64,000 bases of DNA, from contig NW_026622874.1 of the NCBI RefSeq assembly GCF_023065955.2, positions 84,466,917 through 84,530,916 on the forward strand. The letters run 5' to 3'. Under the pieces are notes generated by a model. It saw only the letters and a program-made list of their open reading frames with translations, did not search any database and had not been told where the DNA came from. The position numbers and the translations under genes were made by a program. Source of the stretch: Ursus arctos. Taxonomy: Eukaryota > Chordata > Mammalia > Carnivora > Ursidae. Shown in pieces: positions 34,502-44,139 of the stretch (position 1 is the first letter of the stretch; each line of letters begins with the position of its first letter).

Positions 34502-34583
34502 GTGGCTCTTTACGTCCGTTTCCCTTTACGTCCCGCCCCCAGAGCGATTCTGCATTTAGTGGGCGGGGCTATATTTTTTTAAT

Positions 34584-34647
34584 CCAATGAACCCTTCCTG
34601 AGGGGGCGGAGAAATTGTCCAATCAGCGTCTGGGCAGAGTCGCCAAT
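34584..34647 (+). promoter_or_regulatory. Three NF-Y CCAAT boxes
   Basis: CCAAT pentamers occur at 34,584-34,588, 34,619-34,623 (as the strong CCAATCAG form) and 34,643-34,647. All face the same way, spaced 35 and 24 bases. This array is typical of NF-Y-driven TATA-less promoters. Confidence 0.65.
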
Positions 34648-34819
34648 GAGCGGGAAGGTTGTCAGGGCAGCCGACGTATGCGGCCTCCCTAAGCCGCCTC
34701 AGCTGAGCGCGGTGGAACCAACCCCTCCTACCTTCTCCGAGGCTGGCTGGTTCCCCTGGCGCCTGCGGAACGCTCTTCCGTGTTCCCGGTGGGCACAGCA
34801 TCCCGGAACCTCCACGGAC

Positions 34820-34931
34820 ATGGCCAGTAGCCTGAGGACGCCCTCTTTCACCTCCTGTTCTTCCTCCTCGACAGACACAGACGACGACGACGGTGTGCGC
34901 GGCACTTGCAAAGATGCTTCTATGTGCAGAG
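34820..34931 (+). CDS. LCMT1: LCMT1 exon 1 (coding part)
   Basis: LCMT1 transfers a methyl group from S-adenosylmethionine to the C-terminal leucine of the protein phosphatase 2A catalytic subunit, which controls holoenzyme assembly. The exon encodes MASSLRTPSF, a Ser/Thr-rich stretch, then DDDDGVRGTCKDASMCR. The GVRGTC.DAS.C segment is the family N-terminus; the preceding Ser-rich residues vary between species. A GT donor follows AGAG at 34,931. The exon ends in phase 1, whereas exon 2 at its family-typical acceptor needs phase 2: relative to human CKRF, one base of a Lys/Arg codon appears to be missing. Identification is secure by sequence and by its position next to ARHGAP17; whether this copy is functional is doubtful (see exon 3). 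Confidence 0.87.
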
Positions 34932-35209
34932 GTGCCTGCGGGGCGCGGTGTCCCCGGGGGCGTCCCCGGGGGACTGGGGTTTGTGGGGGGGGAGGCGGGC
35001 CTGTGTCTCAGGAACACGCTTGTGCACTAGAAGGTAGCCGTCAAGTCGTGCGCCCCGGGTTTCACACGTGTGAAGTGCCCAGAGCGGGGCTTCATTCGTG
35101 GAGGTGATAATGACCTCACCTGTGCTGTGCGCCGGGCCTGGGGATGGCGTGAGTGGGACTCCGGCGCTGAACCAGGTAGACGGGGGCTTGGCCTTCTTGG
35201 GGCTAAAGT

Positions 35210-35995
35210 CTGTCTGCAAGACCGAGGAGAAGCAAATAAGTGTGGTGTTGATAGGGGAGGAAGAGTTCAGGTTCTCCCTCTTGAATAGGTTACTTTCCTT
35301 TGGGGGTTGTCAGGATCCCCACTGCACCTGAGGTCGGGCCAGTCAAGGGGTGTGTGTGTGTGTGTGTATGTGTGTAGGGGGGTCATGGTCTGCCTAGGAG
35401 CACGTAATATTGGTGTGCAGAGCCAGTACTTTTCAGAGCTCTTGCATGTTTGCCGCAAGAGTCTACATTCTTAGGGGTCTAGTGGGGCAGCGTTGTGAGC
35501 ACAGATAAGTGTGACAAGTCGGAAAGCACGAGGCTGGAGTGTACTTCATTCATTGGTTCACTCAACAGAAATTGTTGAGAGTGTACTTTGTGGTTGACCC
35601 TTTCTTTTGGGTGGGTGGTGGGTATTCAGTGACGGGGAACACATGATAAATAGGACTGGCATGGTGCATGATGTAGTTACCACCTGGCTGGAAAAGACAG
35701 GAAGCAAATAATTACCCATGATATACATAATTACTGCTTTGCTTTGAGTGCTGAGAAATACAGTGTGCATTAGAGGTTGTAATTTAGGCGATACCATATA
35801 AGCTGAGAACAGAAGGCTAAGAATAAACAGGGATGTGTGTGGGGGGGGAGAGTGTTCCCTTAGAATAGGAGAGGAGTGTGAACTATTAAAGGAATTGAGA
35901 GAATGTCCTTGAAGCTGGGGCCATGTAGGGACTGTAGGTTGGGGAAAGCCAATGTTTGGGGTTAAGACTTGCACTTTTTGTAGGTTCTTGGACAC
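35210..35995. other. Intronic DNA, TG repeat, no gene
   Basis: Contains a (TG)n tract at about 35,350-35,375. The 190-codon minus-strand open frame (35,558-36,130) runs over the MIR relic and has no domain, so it is taken as chance. Confidence 0.4.
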
Positions 35996-35999
35996 TAAG

Positions 36000-36215
36000 C
36001 GTAGTGATTGAAACATGGAGTTCAGAGCCAAGCTGATCCTAGCTCTGCCACTTATGAGCTGTGTTACTAAACCATTCTGCATCTCAGTTTCCTGATTTGA
36101 GAAATGGGGATGATGATAATCCCTCTTCACACATGACTGTGAAGATTAAATGATAGTTAACATTAATAAAACACTTAGAGCCATGTCTGGCATGTAGTAG
36201 GTGTTAGTGGTGGTT
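36000..36215 (+). repeat. MIR relic
   Basis: Long and collinear with MIR: 'agtgattgaaacatggagtt', 'gctctgccacttatgagctg', 'catctcagtttcctgatttg', 'gggatgatgataatccctct' and 'tgtctggcatgtagtaggtg'. Confidence 0.8.
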
Positions 36216-36219
36216 GATT

Positions 36220-37100
36220 CAAGAAATAGATGAATACATATCTAAGTATTGAAGACTTAGAGGCAGTGTGTGGTGAAATTTGTGAAGGCTAATGGCTTCC
36301 ACCCAACTTCATTTCTTCTCCAGCATTCAGGTGCTGTTGACCACGTGTGTCACACTGTTGAATTAGAAATAATTCTTCTCATATTGACTGTTATTTGCTA
36401 AGAGAATCTGAAGTGCCATCGATGTGATCAGAGAGAGAGAATACTTTTCAGTACGATGTTACGATTAGGTTTATTTAAAATTTATTGGTACTATTGATTA
36501 TTTAATATTTGTTGGTAACTGTTTTTGCAAAGTTGCTTACTTAAAAAAAAGTAAATTGACCGTAGAGTAATTCAGACACAGAATAAGGACAGAGAAGTAG
36601 TATAACTAGAGCTTGCCTTTTCTTGACTCTCCATGGGATAGTTTTGATAATTTCTCTGTTCTTCTCTTAGATTCCAGTGCCCCCCTGTGTCTGCAGACAT
36701 CTCAACATTGTAAGGGAAGTTTGGGTTTGGAATTGCAGAGACTCTAGGCAGTTGTACCCAGCCCAGAGGGCAGATCAGCAGAGCCTGTGGGGCTTTTTAA
36801 AGAAAACACAAATGCTTAGGTCCTCCTCTAGACTCACTGAGTCAGAATCTTCTGGGATAGGTCTCAGGCTCTAAAGACCAGGCATGTGTGCCATCGGGAT
36901 GCAATCCTTCAAGGTTTTTTTTTTTTTTTTGCACTGGGCTTTCCTTCATCGGAACAACATGCAACATGATTGGGAGATTACATAAATTAATGTTTGAGGA
37001 CATTTTCCAGGGCTCTGTCCTTCACGTTTTGTGATCTGCATCTTCACTGTAGTGTGTTAAACCCTTAAGCCTTGTCAGAAAGTCATGTTATTAATAACGT
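36220..37100. other. Intronic DNA with a possible hAT relic
   Basis: The part 36,765-36,870 ('cctgtggggctttttaaaga', 'ctcactgagtcagaatcttc') resembles a MER5-like hAT relic. A T-run lies at about 36,917. Otherwise nothing is assigned. Confidence 0.45.
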
Positions 37101-37104
37101 AGGG

Positions 37105-37275
37105 ATTCCTTGCATTACCTGGGGAAATCACTTTCTGCCTCAGTCCATTCTTTGGAATGGGGATTAGAATGGTAACCCACCTTTGGGATGTAAGGATGAA
37201 ATGAGAAATAGGTCCAAGGCAGTTAGTACAGGATCCGGCACAGAGTGAAGCCTTCCATCAATTATTATTACTACT
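37105..37275 (+). repeat. MIR relic
   Basis: 'acctggggaaatcactttct' with 'gcctcagtcc', 'ggaatggggattagaatggt' and 'ggatccggcacagagtgaag' follow MIR order. Confidence 0.65.
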
Positions 37276-37288
37276 TCTGATTTCCCTC

Positions 37289-37509
37289 CACTATTTATTT
37301 ATTTTACAGATTTTATTTATTCATTTATTTTAGAGAGAGAGCGTGCATGGGCGGGGGCAGAAGAGGATGGAAGGGGGGGGAAGATCTTGAGCAGAATCCC
37401 CACTGAGTGTGGAACCCAACTTGGGGCTCAATCTCAGGACTTTCAGATGATGACCTGCGCCGAAATCAGAAGTTGGACACTGAACCGACTGGGCCACCTA
37501 GGCACCTCT
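37289..37509 (-). mobile_element. CAN-SINE with target-site duplication
   Basis: Diverged reverse-oriented copy with 'gattttatttattcatttat', GA/GC-rich body and head 'gggccacctaggcacctc'. 'tgatttccctc' flanks it at 37,278-37,288 and 37,510-37,520. Confidence 0.9.
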
Positions 37510-37524
37510 TGATTTCCCTCTGTT

Positions 37525-39112
37525 CTGAATATTATTTGGTTGCAGTTATGGAGTCCTAGTTATGTCCTAGCTGTGGGTCAGGCTGGTGCCTGCCGCCCTA
37601 GGTTACAGTCATAAAACCCTTAAAAAATAACGTTAAGAAAGCCAGTTGGCCTCCCAGGACACCTAGGAGTCCCTCTAAAAAGGGGAACCATCCTTTCCTA
37701 CTGTGACAGTGGTCAGCATCCTCCAGAAAGGCCACTGGAAGCACACCTGTCCTTAAACACAGTGGGTTTGTTACTCATCCTGAGGCAAAACCCACATCAT
37801 GGGGAACTGTGGGGCTGGTGAATAAGAAAGAGGGTGTTAGAAAGAACTTACAGGATTTGGACTTTGGGTGGATGTTTTGGGGAGTGTTCAAAGAAGCAGG
37901 TGTGCTTCAAAGAAGCACACAAAGGTGTGCTCTAGACTGCGTGCCGACTGGAGGTGAGACAGTTCTGGGATTGGGTAGCTCCATCAGTCTTTTCTAGAAG
38001 GAGGTATGAGTAGTGTGACAACTGGTGTCGTTCAGAAGGAAGGCACTTGCTGGTATCAGCTGGGAGAGAGGAATGATTGGTATTTTCTACCTGGCATGAC
38101 AACCTGGTTTTTGTCTGTTTGGACAAGAGGAAGTGGTCCTTTTTTGTCTCCCTTCATCACCTTGGCTATGTCACGTTGTGCTGCTATTCTGCGAGATGGT
38201 TTGTGTCCAACAGGAGAACCACATGGCCTCCCTGTGAGCCCCAGGCCCGCTTCTACCAGCAGTGCAGCCTGGCTCAAGGTGCCAGGCGACCTCCTCGATG
38301 TCACCGCTGCTTTTCCTTCCTTCACAGTAGAGGAGGGAAGTCTTCAAAAGGCAAATAGGTGTTTGCCAGGTAGAAGAAACTAGCCTGGACATTGAAGCAC
38401 AGGGCTGTGTCAGGGGCACAAGACACTGGGTCGAGGAGTGAGTAGCAACAAGAATTCTGGAGAAGTTGTCAGATAACGAAATGCGGGAGGTAGAAGGGTT
38501 TCAAGTGGGGGAGCTGACATGCTCTGCGTTTGCTTTAGACGGATCCCCAGCAGCCTTGTGGGAGATGCATTGGTGACCAAGGGAAAGTCAAGGGAAAGTC
38601 TGTTCCCCTTTCCTTTTCTGGCTCAGGGCCCTTCTCCTACCTGCTCTGTTGCAACAAGTCCTTCACGTCCAGCTCCCTGTCCCATCCACGTGCTCCTGCT
38701 CTGGCCAGGGTGATTCTTTTGGAATCCCAGATCTTCTGTTACGTGTTCCTGGAAACCTTTTGATTCCCCATGAGCCGCAAGGTGAGAATCTGCACTGTGT
38801 GGCATGACTCACTTTGCTTTTCATGATCTTCTCACGGAACCCTGGGTCTCCCGCTGCCAACTGGAAATCTGCATTCCAATGTCTCATAATTATCTCAAAC
38901 CCATTCTTTCCAAAAGTGTGCTTGAGATCCCCTTCCTGTATTTTCCTCATTGCCACTGCTACTCCCCAACTCCGTGAATGGGGCCACTGTGTCCTCCAGC
39001 TCCCACGTGCAAAAGGGAGGAGTCATCTTGGAACTCTGCTTTGACTTCCTCACCCCCTTATGCGATCATTCACCCAGACCTGTGACTTTATCTGCTAAAA
39101 TATTTCTGGAAT
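37525..39112. other. Intronic DNA, no gene recognised
   Basis: Non-coding. The interval 38,630-39,050 has clinical-looking L2-like phrases ('cttctcctacctgctctgtt', 'ggcatgactcactttgc') but is too eroded for a firm call. A small imperfect duplication ('caaagaagca' twice) lies near 37,888-37,915. Confidence 0.35.
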
Positions 39113-39318
39113 TTTGGGGCGCCTGGGTGGTGCAGTCGTTAAGCGTCTGCCTTCGGCTCAGGGTGTGATCCCAGAGTCCTGGGATCGAGCCCCACATCGG
39201 GCTCCCTGCTCTGCTGGGAGCCTTCTTCTTCCTCTCCCACTCCCCTGCTTGTGTTCCCTCTCTTCACTGGCTGTCTGTCTCTCTGTCAAATAAATAAAGT
39301 AAAATAAAATCTTTAAAA
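39113..39318 (+). mobile_element. CAN-SINE with target-site duplication
   Basis: Forward copy: 'ggggcgcctgggtggtgcag', 'gggatcgagccccacatcgg', pyrimidine body, tail 'caaataaataaagtaaaata' plus A-run. The 16 bases 'aaaatatttctggaat' flank it at 39,097-39,112 and 39,319-39,334. Confidence 0.93.
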
Positions 39319-39334
39319 AAAATATTTCTGGAAT

Positions 39335-39720
39335 CTACGTCCTTTTCTCCACCTCTGCTTCTTCCCTCTCAGTCCAAGTTACAGTCGTTTGTGGTCTGAG
39401 CCATGCTGCTAGTCTGCTCGCTGAGCTTCCAGGTGCTCCTGCCTCCCCCAAATCCCTGTCTCCCCCTGAAGCCAGAGGTTTGTGGAAGGCCCGTTCGATC
39501 ATGTCACTGCCTAGTTTCCTGGCTTCTTGTTGCTGTTTGAGATAGACCCAGATGTTCCTTCTGTGTCTGCAAGGCTGCTCCGTCCTCCTTCTCCCGTCTT
39601 GCTTCCCCCTCGCCTTCCCTGCCCTACCCGATCTGGTCAGTCCTTCCAGTGTGCCCGCCGGCCTTGGGGCGGCTCGGCTGCTCCCGCTGCCCAAGATGCT
39701 TTTACCCCCACCCCCCTTGC
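39335..39720 (+). repeat. L2 LINE relic
   Basis: Phrases in L2 order: 'cccgttcgatcatgtcactg', 'cctagtttcctggcttcttg', a central 'ttgagatagacccagatgtt' and 'ccctacccgatctggtcagt'. Eroded, non-coding. Confidence 0.55.
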
Positions 39721-39724
39721 CTCA

Positions 39725-41280
39725 TGAGCTCTCATCTTCCCTTAGATGAATGCAGTCACTCCACAGTCTTTACTGAATGCCTGCTCAGTTGCCGGAGGCT
39801 CGGTTCTCATGTGGTTCCAGATGTGACCCAGACAGACCATGGTGGAGCTGTTAGCGAGCCTTTCTTCCAGAGAGAGAAGCGCCAGGGAACACAGAGGCAA
39901 GCAGTCCGGCGTGTCAGGGGTGCTGGATGCTGTAGGAGGGCTGGAAGGCTTTATCATCTGAGCTGGGATGGCCGGAGAAGCACCCTGAGGACAGCGTTGG
40001 GGAAAGCCTTGCAGGAGGTGAGGGAGTGAGCCCTGTGCGTGTCTGTGGGAACAGTGTCCCAGGCAGAGAAGGGGGAGTAGGAAGGCCTCCGTGGAGAGAG
40101 CTGGGCTGACTCGTTCCAGGAACGACGAGGCCAGAGTGAGGGAGAAGGAGGAGATAGCAGATGGGGTCTTAGGGACCTGGGGTGGTGGCCACTGGGGGAT
40201 TTTGAAGTGAAGAGTGAGGTGACCTGACTTGGGTTTTATGGGATCACTTCAGCTTCTCTGTTGAGAACAGTGAGGGTGGAAGCAGGGAGATCAATTAGTA
40301 GGCTACTGGAATATTCCAAGACATGATGCTGCCGGCTTGGATCAGGATGGTAGGGGTGGAAGTGATGAACACAGACCAGGTTCTGGGTACATGTTGAAGA
40401 AAAAGCTGATGGGATGTGCTGACAGATTGGATGTGGGTGAGGCCGATGAGTGAAAGAAGGTCCCCAGCCTTCTGGCTCATGTTGGATGCGGCTCCCTCCA
40501 GCGGCCCCTGACACCTGCAGACAAGGTCCAGCCCATTATCTGTTCTCTATGTATCTTCTTCGTGGCAGTCAGCCCCATCGCAATGGAGACATCTTGTTTA
40601 ATGTTTGTCTCCCCCGTGAGAATCATGGTGCCAAGAGGGACCGTGTGTGTCTCAGGGCCACGTGCCTTGTAGACCCCTAGGAAGTATTCCTCAGCCAGCA
40701 GAGTGACGAGGAACTGAATGTAGATGCTCAAGGTTCTATTTCCTGATGAGGACTCAAAATTGCCATGTTCTGTTTCCCTGGTTTTGAGTGGTCTGTGTGT
40801 TTTAGAAAGCAGGCCAGGGGCTGGAAGACTGAGATTCTATTGTGAGAATTCCAGAAGTTAACCTGATTTCAACTGCATCACAAAAAGTGACTCTTGAGGT
40901 GCAAGTGGGTCAGAGGATCACCTCTTGGGAGAGGTAGCATTTTCTGGAAGGCTTAGCTAGGCCTTTCCAGCTCACTGATGGCATCTTCCTGGCTCTGCCC
41001 AGAGAGCAGGGCTGAACTTTTGATCTGAAATATTCTGATGGTGGGGATTGGTGCTTTCCCTCCCCAGAGACGACATGTCAGTTTAGAATGAAAATATTCT
41101 GGTGAGGACAAATTGGCAGCCAAACGTGCTCATCGGGAAAGTCAAATAAATCATGGATTTTCTGGGTTTTTTGTCCCCTCACCCCATTTTTCCCATAAGG
41201 AACAAATCAAATTTTGGCAAATATTTGTGAAAAACAGTGGTCTGAGATCTAGAATACTAATTTTTTTTCTTTTAATGGTT
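39725..41280. other. Intronic DNA with an ancient repeat-like part
   Basis: 40,030-40,480 resembles an ancient mammalian interspersed repeat ('gtgaggtgacctgacttggg', 'gagatcaattagtaggctac', 'gacagattggatgtgggtga') also suspected in the 6.4-8 kb and 18.5 kb regions. No gene recognised. Confidence 0.4.
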
Positions 41281-41283
41281 AAG

Positions 41284-41596
41284 TTTTTTTTTAAGATTTA
41301 ATGTTTAAGTAATCTCTACACACAGCATGGGGCTGGAAATCACAATTTTTTTTTTAAAGATTTTATTTATTTATTTGACAGATAGCCAGCGAGAGAGGGA
41401 ACACAAGCAGGGGGAGTGGGAGAGGAAGAAGCAGGCTTCCAGAGGAAGAGCCTGATGTGGGGCTCGATCCCACAAGGGAGGGATCAGGCCCTGAGCCGAA
41501 GGCAGACGCTTAAGGACTGAGCCACCCAGGCGCCCCTGGAAATCACAATCCTGTCAAGAGTCACATGCTCTCCTGACTGAGCCAACCTGGCCCTCC
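41284..41596 (-). mobile_element. Short-type CAN-SINE split by a younger SINE
   Basis: Older reverse-oriented element made of 41,284-41,345 ('taagtaatctctacacacag', 'catggggctggaaatcacaa') and 41,537-41,596 ('gtcaagagtcacatgctctc', head 'gagccaacctggccct'). The intervening bases are a second SINE. Confidence 0.88.
41346..41536 (-). mobile_element. Young CAN-SINE nested in an older one
   Basis: Reverse-oriented copy with T-run, 'aaagattttatttatttatt' and head 'gagccacccaggcgcccc'. Its 12-base target duplication 'tggaaatcacaa' is exact at 41,334-41,345 and 41,537-41,548. Confidence 0.95.
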
Positions 41597-41649
41597 TTAA
41601 GGATTAACTTTTTAAATGACAAAAGTAAATACATTTCTCCCACTCAGCC

Positions 41650-41900
41650 TAATTTGAATATACTGTGCTTACAGTGTTTTTTGTGTTTTTTAATGGCCGA
41701 ATTGTATTCCACAGTGTGGTTGTACTTTACGTGATGATTCTTCTGTTTGTCATTTGGGTGGCTATGATTTTGCTATTAAGATCGGGCTGTGATGAACATA
41801 TTTTTGCATGTGTGTTTGAGTTTTCCAGTGAGATGGATTTCAGGGTAAGAGCTTCTGCAAAATGATCCTCAAGAGTGATTATGTCAGTTTCTGTTTTGAC
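41650..41900 (-). mobile_element. Old L1 fragment
   Basis: The plus strand reads as the reverse complement of an L1 3' region: 'ttaatggccgaattgtattc', 'cacagtg', 'gtggctatgattttgctatt' and 'gatgaacatatttttgcatg'. Confidence 0.65.
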
Positions 41901-41997
41901 CTATGGTAAATAAGATGCTAATCACAGAGTATTTCTCAGTCTCTTAAATTTTTTGTCAACATGCGGGGGTGGGGGGGAAGATAATGCCTGTTTTAAA

Positions 41998-42132
41998 TTT
42001 ATATATATATATATATATGTTTCTGTTTTATATTTAAATCTAAATATATATTTATTATATATACATATTTATTTTGTATATGTGTTTAAATTTATATATA
42101 TAAATATATATTTATACATATACAAATATATA
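41998..42132. repeat. AT-rich (TA)n low-complexity tract
   Basis: Alternating TA/TATTTA runs over about 135 bases. Chance open frames here are meaningless. Confidence 0.8.
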
Positions 42133-42320
42133 TTTTAAAGAGTTACTTGTTCACGAGTGAACACAGGGGAGGGCCAGAGGGAGAGGGAGAGAGACAATCT
42201 CAAGCAGATTCCACACTGAGCACAGAACCTGACTGGGGCTGGATCCCACAATCCCGAGATCATGACCTGAGTCAAAATCAAGAGTCAGATGCTTAACCGA
42301 TTGAGCCACCCAAGTGCCCC
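42133..42320 (-). mobile_element. CAN-SINE
   Basis: Reverse-oriented copy: 'aaagagttacttgttcacga', GA-rich body, 'gatcatgacctgagtcaaaa' and head 'gagccacccaagtgcccc'. 'ttaaatttatat' occurs on either side. Confidence 0.88.
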
Positions 42321-42329
42321 TTAAATTTA

Positions 42330-42930
42330 TATTTTTATAATCAGTAGTAAGACTGAGCATTTTTAGTTGGTCACTGTCAGTGATACTTTTTTCACATGAG
42401 CCTTCTCTCCTTATCATTTTCCTACTGGGTTGTTGTCTTTTTGTTTGGGTATTTATATTTTTATTATTGATTTGTAAGAACTTTTTATATGTAGGATAGT
42501 AGTCCTTTGCCTCTGTATTTGTTGCAGTATTTTCTCTCAAACTGTTGCCTTTCAGTTTAGCTTGTACCATACATTTCATGATACATTTCATTCTGAATCT
42601 TTATGGTGCCAAATCTCACAGTCTAACTTTATGGCTTGTGGCTTTGGATAATGCTTTAAAAGACCATTTTCAATCACTACATTTTCTTTTAGCACTTTTA
42701 TGGTTTGGGCTCCTACTGCTTAGACCATTCATCTATTTTTATTATTCTGTATGTTATAAGGTAGCAGTTTTGGTCCCTACAACATCTAGTGATGGTCTAT
42801 ATCCCCCATGGATTTGAAACATCACTTAGATACTAAATTGTTATATATATTTTAACACAGCCATGTGTCTGTCTTCTTCACTTCCAGTTGGAATTTGTTT
42901 TTTTCATTTTGATGCATGAACATTTTGACT
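42330..42930 (-). mobile_element. Old L1 ORF2/3' fragment
   Basis: Plus strand reads like reversed L1: 'gatttgtaagaactttttat', 'atgtaggatagtagtccttt', 'gttgcagtattttctctcaa' and further blocks. Eroded; the end is approximate. Confidence 0.65.
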
Positions 42931-42934
42931 TGCA

Positions 42935-43366
42935 AAGTTACTTAGTTGTGAATTGATTGAGAGCTCCCACAGCTTGCTTCTCAGAATAAGAATAGGTTTG
43001 TACTAGGGAATAACACCCTTTTCTTAGTTCATTTGAGCAGCTATACTGCAGGAAGGAAGAAAAGAAAGGGACACTGACCAAAGGTATGTGTGTAAGTCTG
43101 TGAAAGCAATAGCTTTTCAGGAAGCCTGTGGTGTAGACTTCAACATACATGTCATTGGCCAGAACTAAGCATGTGGCCCTACCTCTAGGTGCAGGAACGT
43201 GTGAGAGGGGAGAATTTCTCACAGGGCAGATTGATACCTTGAACAAAATTGGGGTCCTCTTAGTAAGGAAGAAGGGGTAGGTGGATATTGAAAGGGGAAT
43301 TTGGAGGGTCAGCTACATCTCTCTTGGCTCTTTTTTTTTTTTTTTCCTTTATAATTTCCCTAGGTC
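42935..43366. other. Intronic DNA, nothing assigned
   Basis: Includes a 102-codon minus-strand frame without known domain and a T-run at about 43,331-43,345. Confidence 0.35.
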
Positions 43367-43367
43367 G

Positions 43368-43470
43368 GGGTGCCTGGGTGGTTCAGTCGGATTGAATGGC
43401 TTAATCTCAGGGTTTGAGTTCAAGCCCCACGTTGGTCTCCATGCTGGGTGTGTAGCCTATTAAAAAAAAA
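43368..43470 (+). mobile_element. Short-type CAN-SINE
   Basis: Forward short element: 'ggggtgcctgggtggttcag', 'gagttcaagccccacgttgg', 'tctccatgctgggtgtgtag' and an A-rich tail. Confidence 0.85.
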
Positions 43471-43637
43471 GAGAGAAAAGAAAAAGAAAAAAATTACCTC
43501 AAGTATTCTTAAGAGACAGAGGTGAAAGGGAAGAAAGCAAATGGAGGTGGGAGGGCAGGGGAGAAAAGGAGATAATTTGTAAAATGAAATGCTCAGGTCT
43601 TATTATTCAGTTTGATGAGCATTTTAAGAAATGTATA

Positions 43638-43962
43638 CAGTTGACTCTTGAACAACATGGGTTTGAATTGCATGGGTCCACTTATATGCAGATTTTTTGA
43701 TAAATATAGTACAGTACTGTAAACATATTTTCTTTATGGTTTTCACAATATTTTCTTTAGTGTAGTTTGTTGAAGGAATACAATATATAATACATCTAAC
43801 ATACAAAATATATGTGAATGGACTGTTTATGTTATCAGTAAGGCTTCTGGTCAACAGTAGGCAATTAGTAGTGAAGTTTTTGGGGAGTTGAAAGTTAAAT
43901 GAAAATTTTTGACTGCACAGGTGTCAGCACCCTTAACCCCTGTGTTGTTCAAGTGTCAACTG
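43638..43962. mobile_element. MER2 (Tigger-type) DNA transposon, both ends present
   Basis: Starts 'cagttgactcttgaacaaca' and ends 'gttgttcaagtgtcaactg', giving imperfect terminal inverted repeats of about 20 bases. It is flanked by TA at 43,636-43,637 and 43,963-43,964, the mariner-superfamily target duplication. The interior ('gggtccacttatatgcagat', 'ggcttctggtcaacagtagg') is MER2. It is non-autonomous, 325 bases, and has no coding capacity. Confidence 0.93.
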
Positions 43963-44139
43963 TATATCTGTGCCCCACCACCAAAACCAAATATGAACTG
44001 TATATGAAACTCCAGAAGTTTCCTTTGTATCTCTTTCTAGTTAGGCTCTTTACCTCCACTGGTCATTTTCTGATTTCAGAATCTGTGGTAGATTAGATTT
44101 GCCTTATCTTGTAGGTCGTGTAAATGGAATTGAATGGTA

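Larger units (their letters stand above)
34370..35200 (+). promoter_or_regulatory. LCMT1: CpG-island promoter of LCMT1
   Basis: CpG-rich block around LCMT1 exon 1. Upstream of the ATG there are GC boxes (for example near 34,533, 34,561 and 34,602), two direct 'tttacgtcc' CRE-like half sites near 34,508 and 34,525, three CCAAT boxes and a ZNF143-type site. There is no clear TATA box, although 'ggctatattttttt' occurs at about 34,567. The core signals look intact despite the damaged exons downstream. Confidence 0.75.

Noticed and set aside
34556..35017. A 153-codon minus-strand frame at the LCMT1 promoter
   Set aside because: CpG-island artefact opposite LCMT1 exon 1; no domain.
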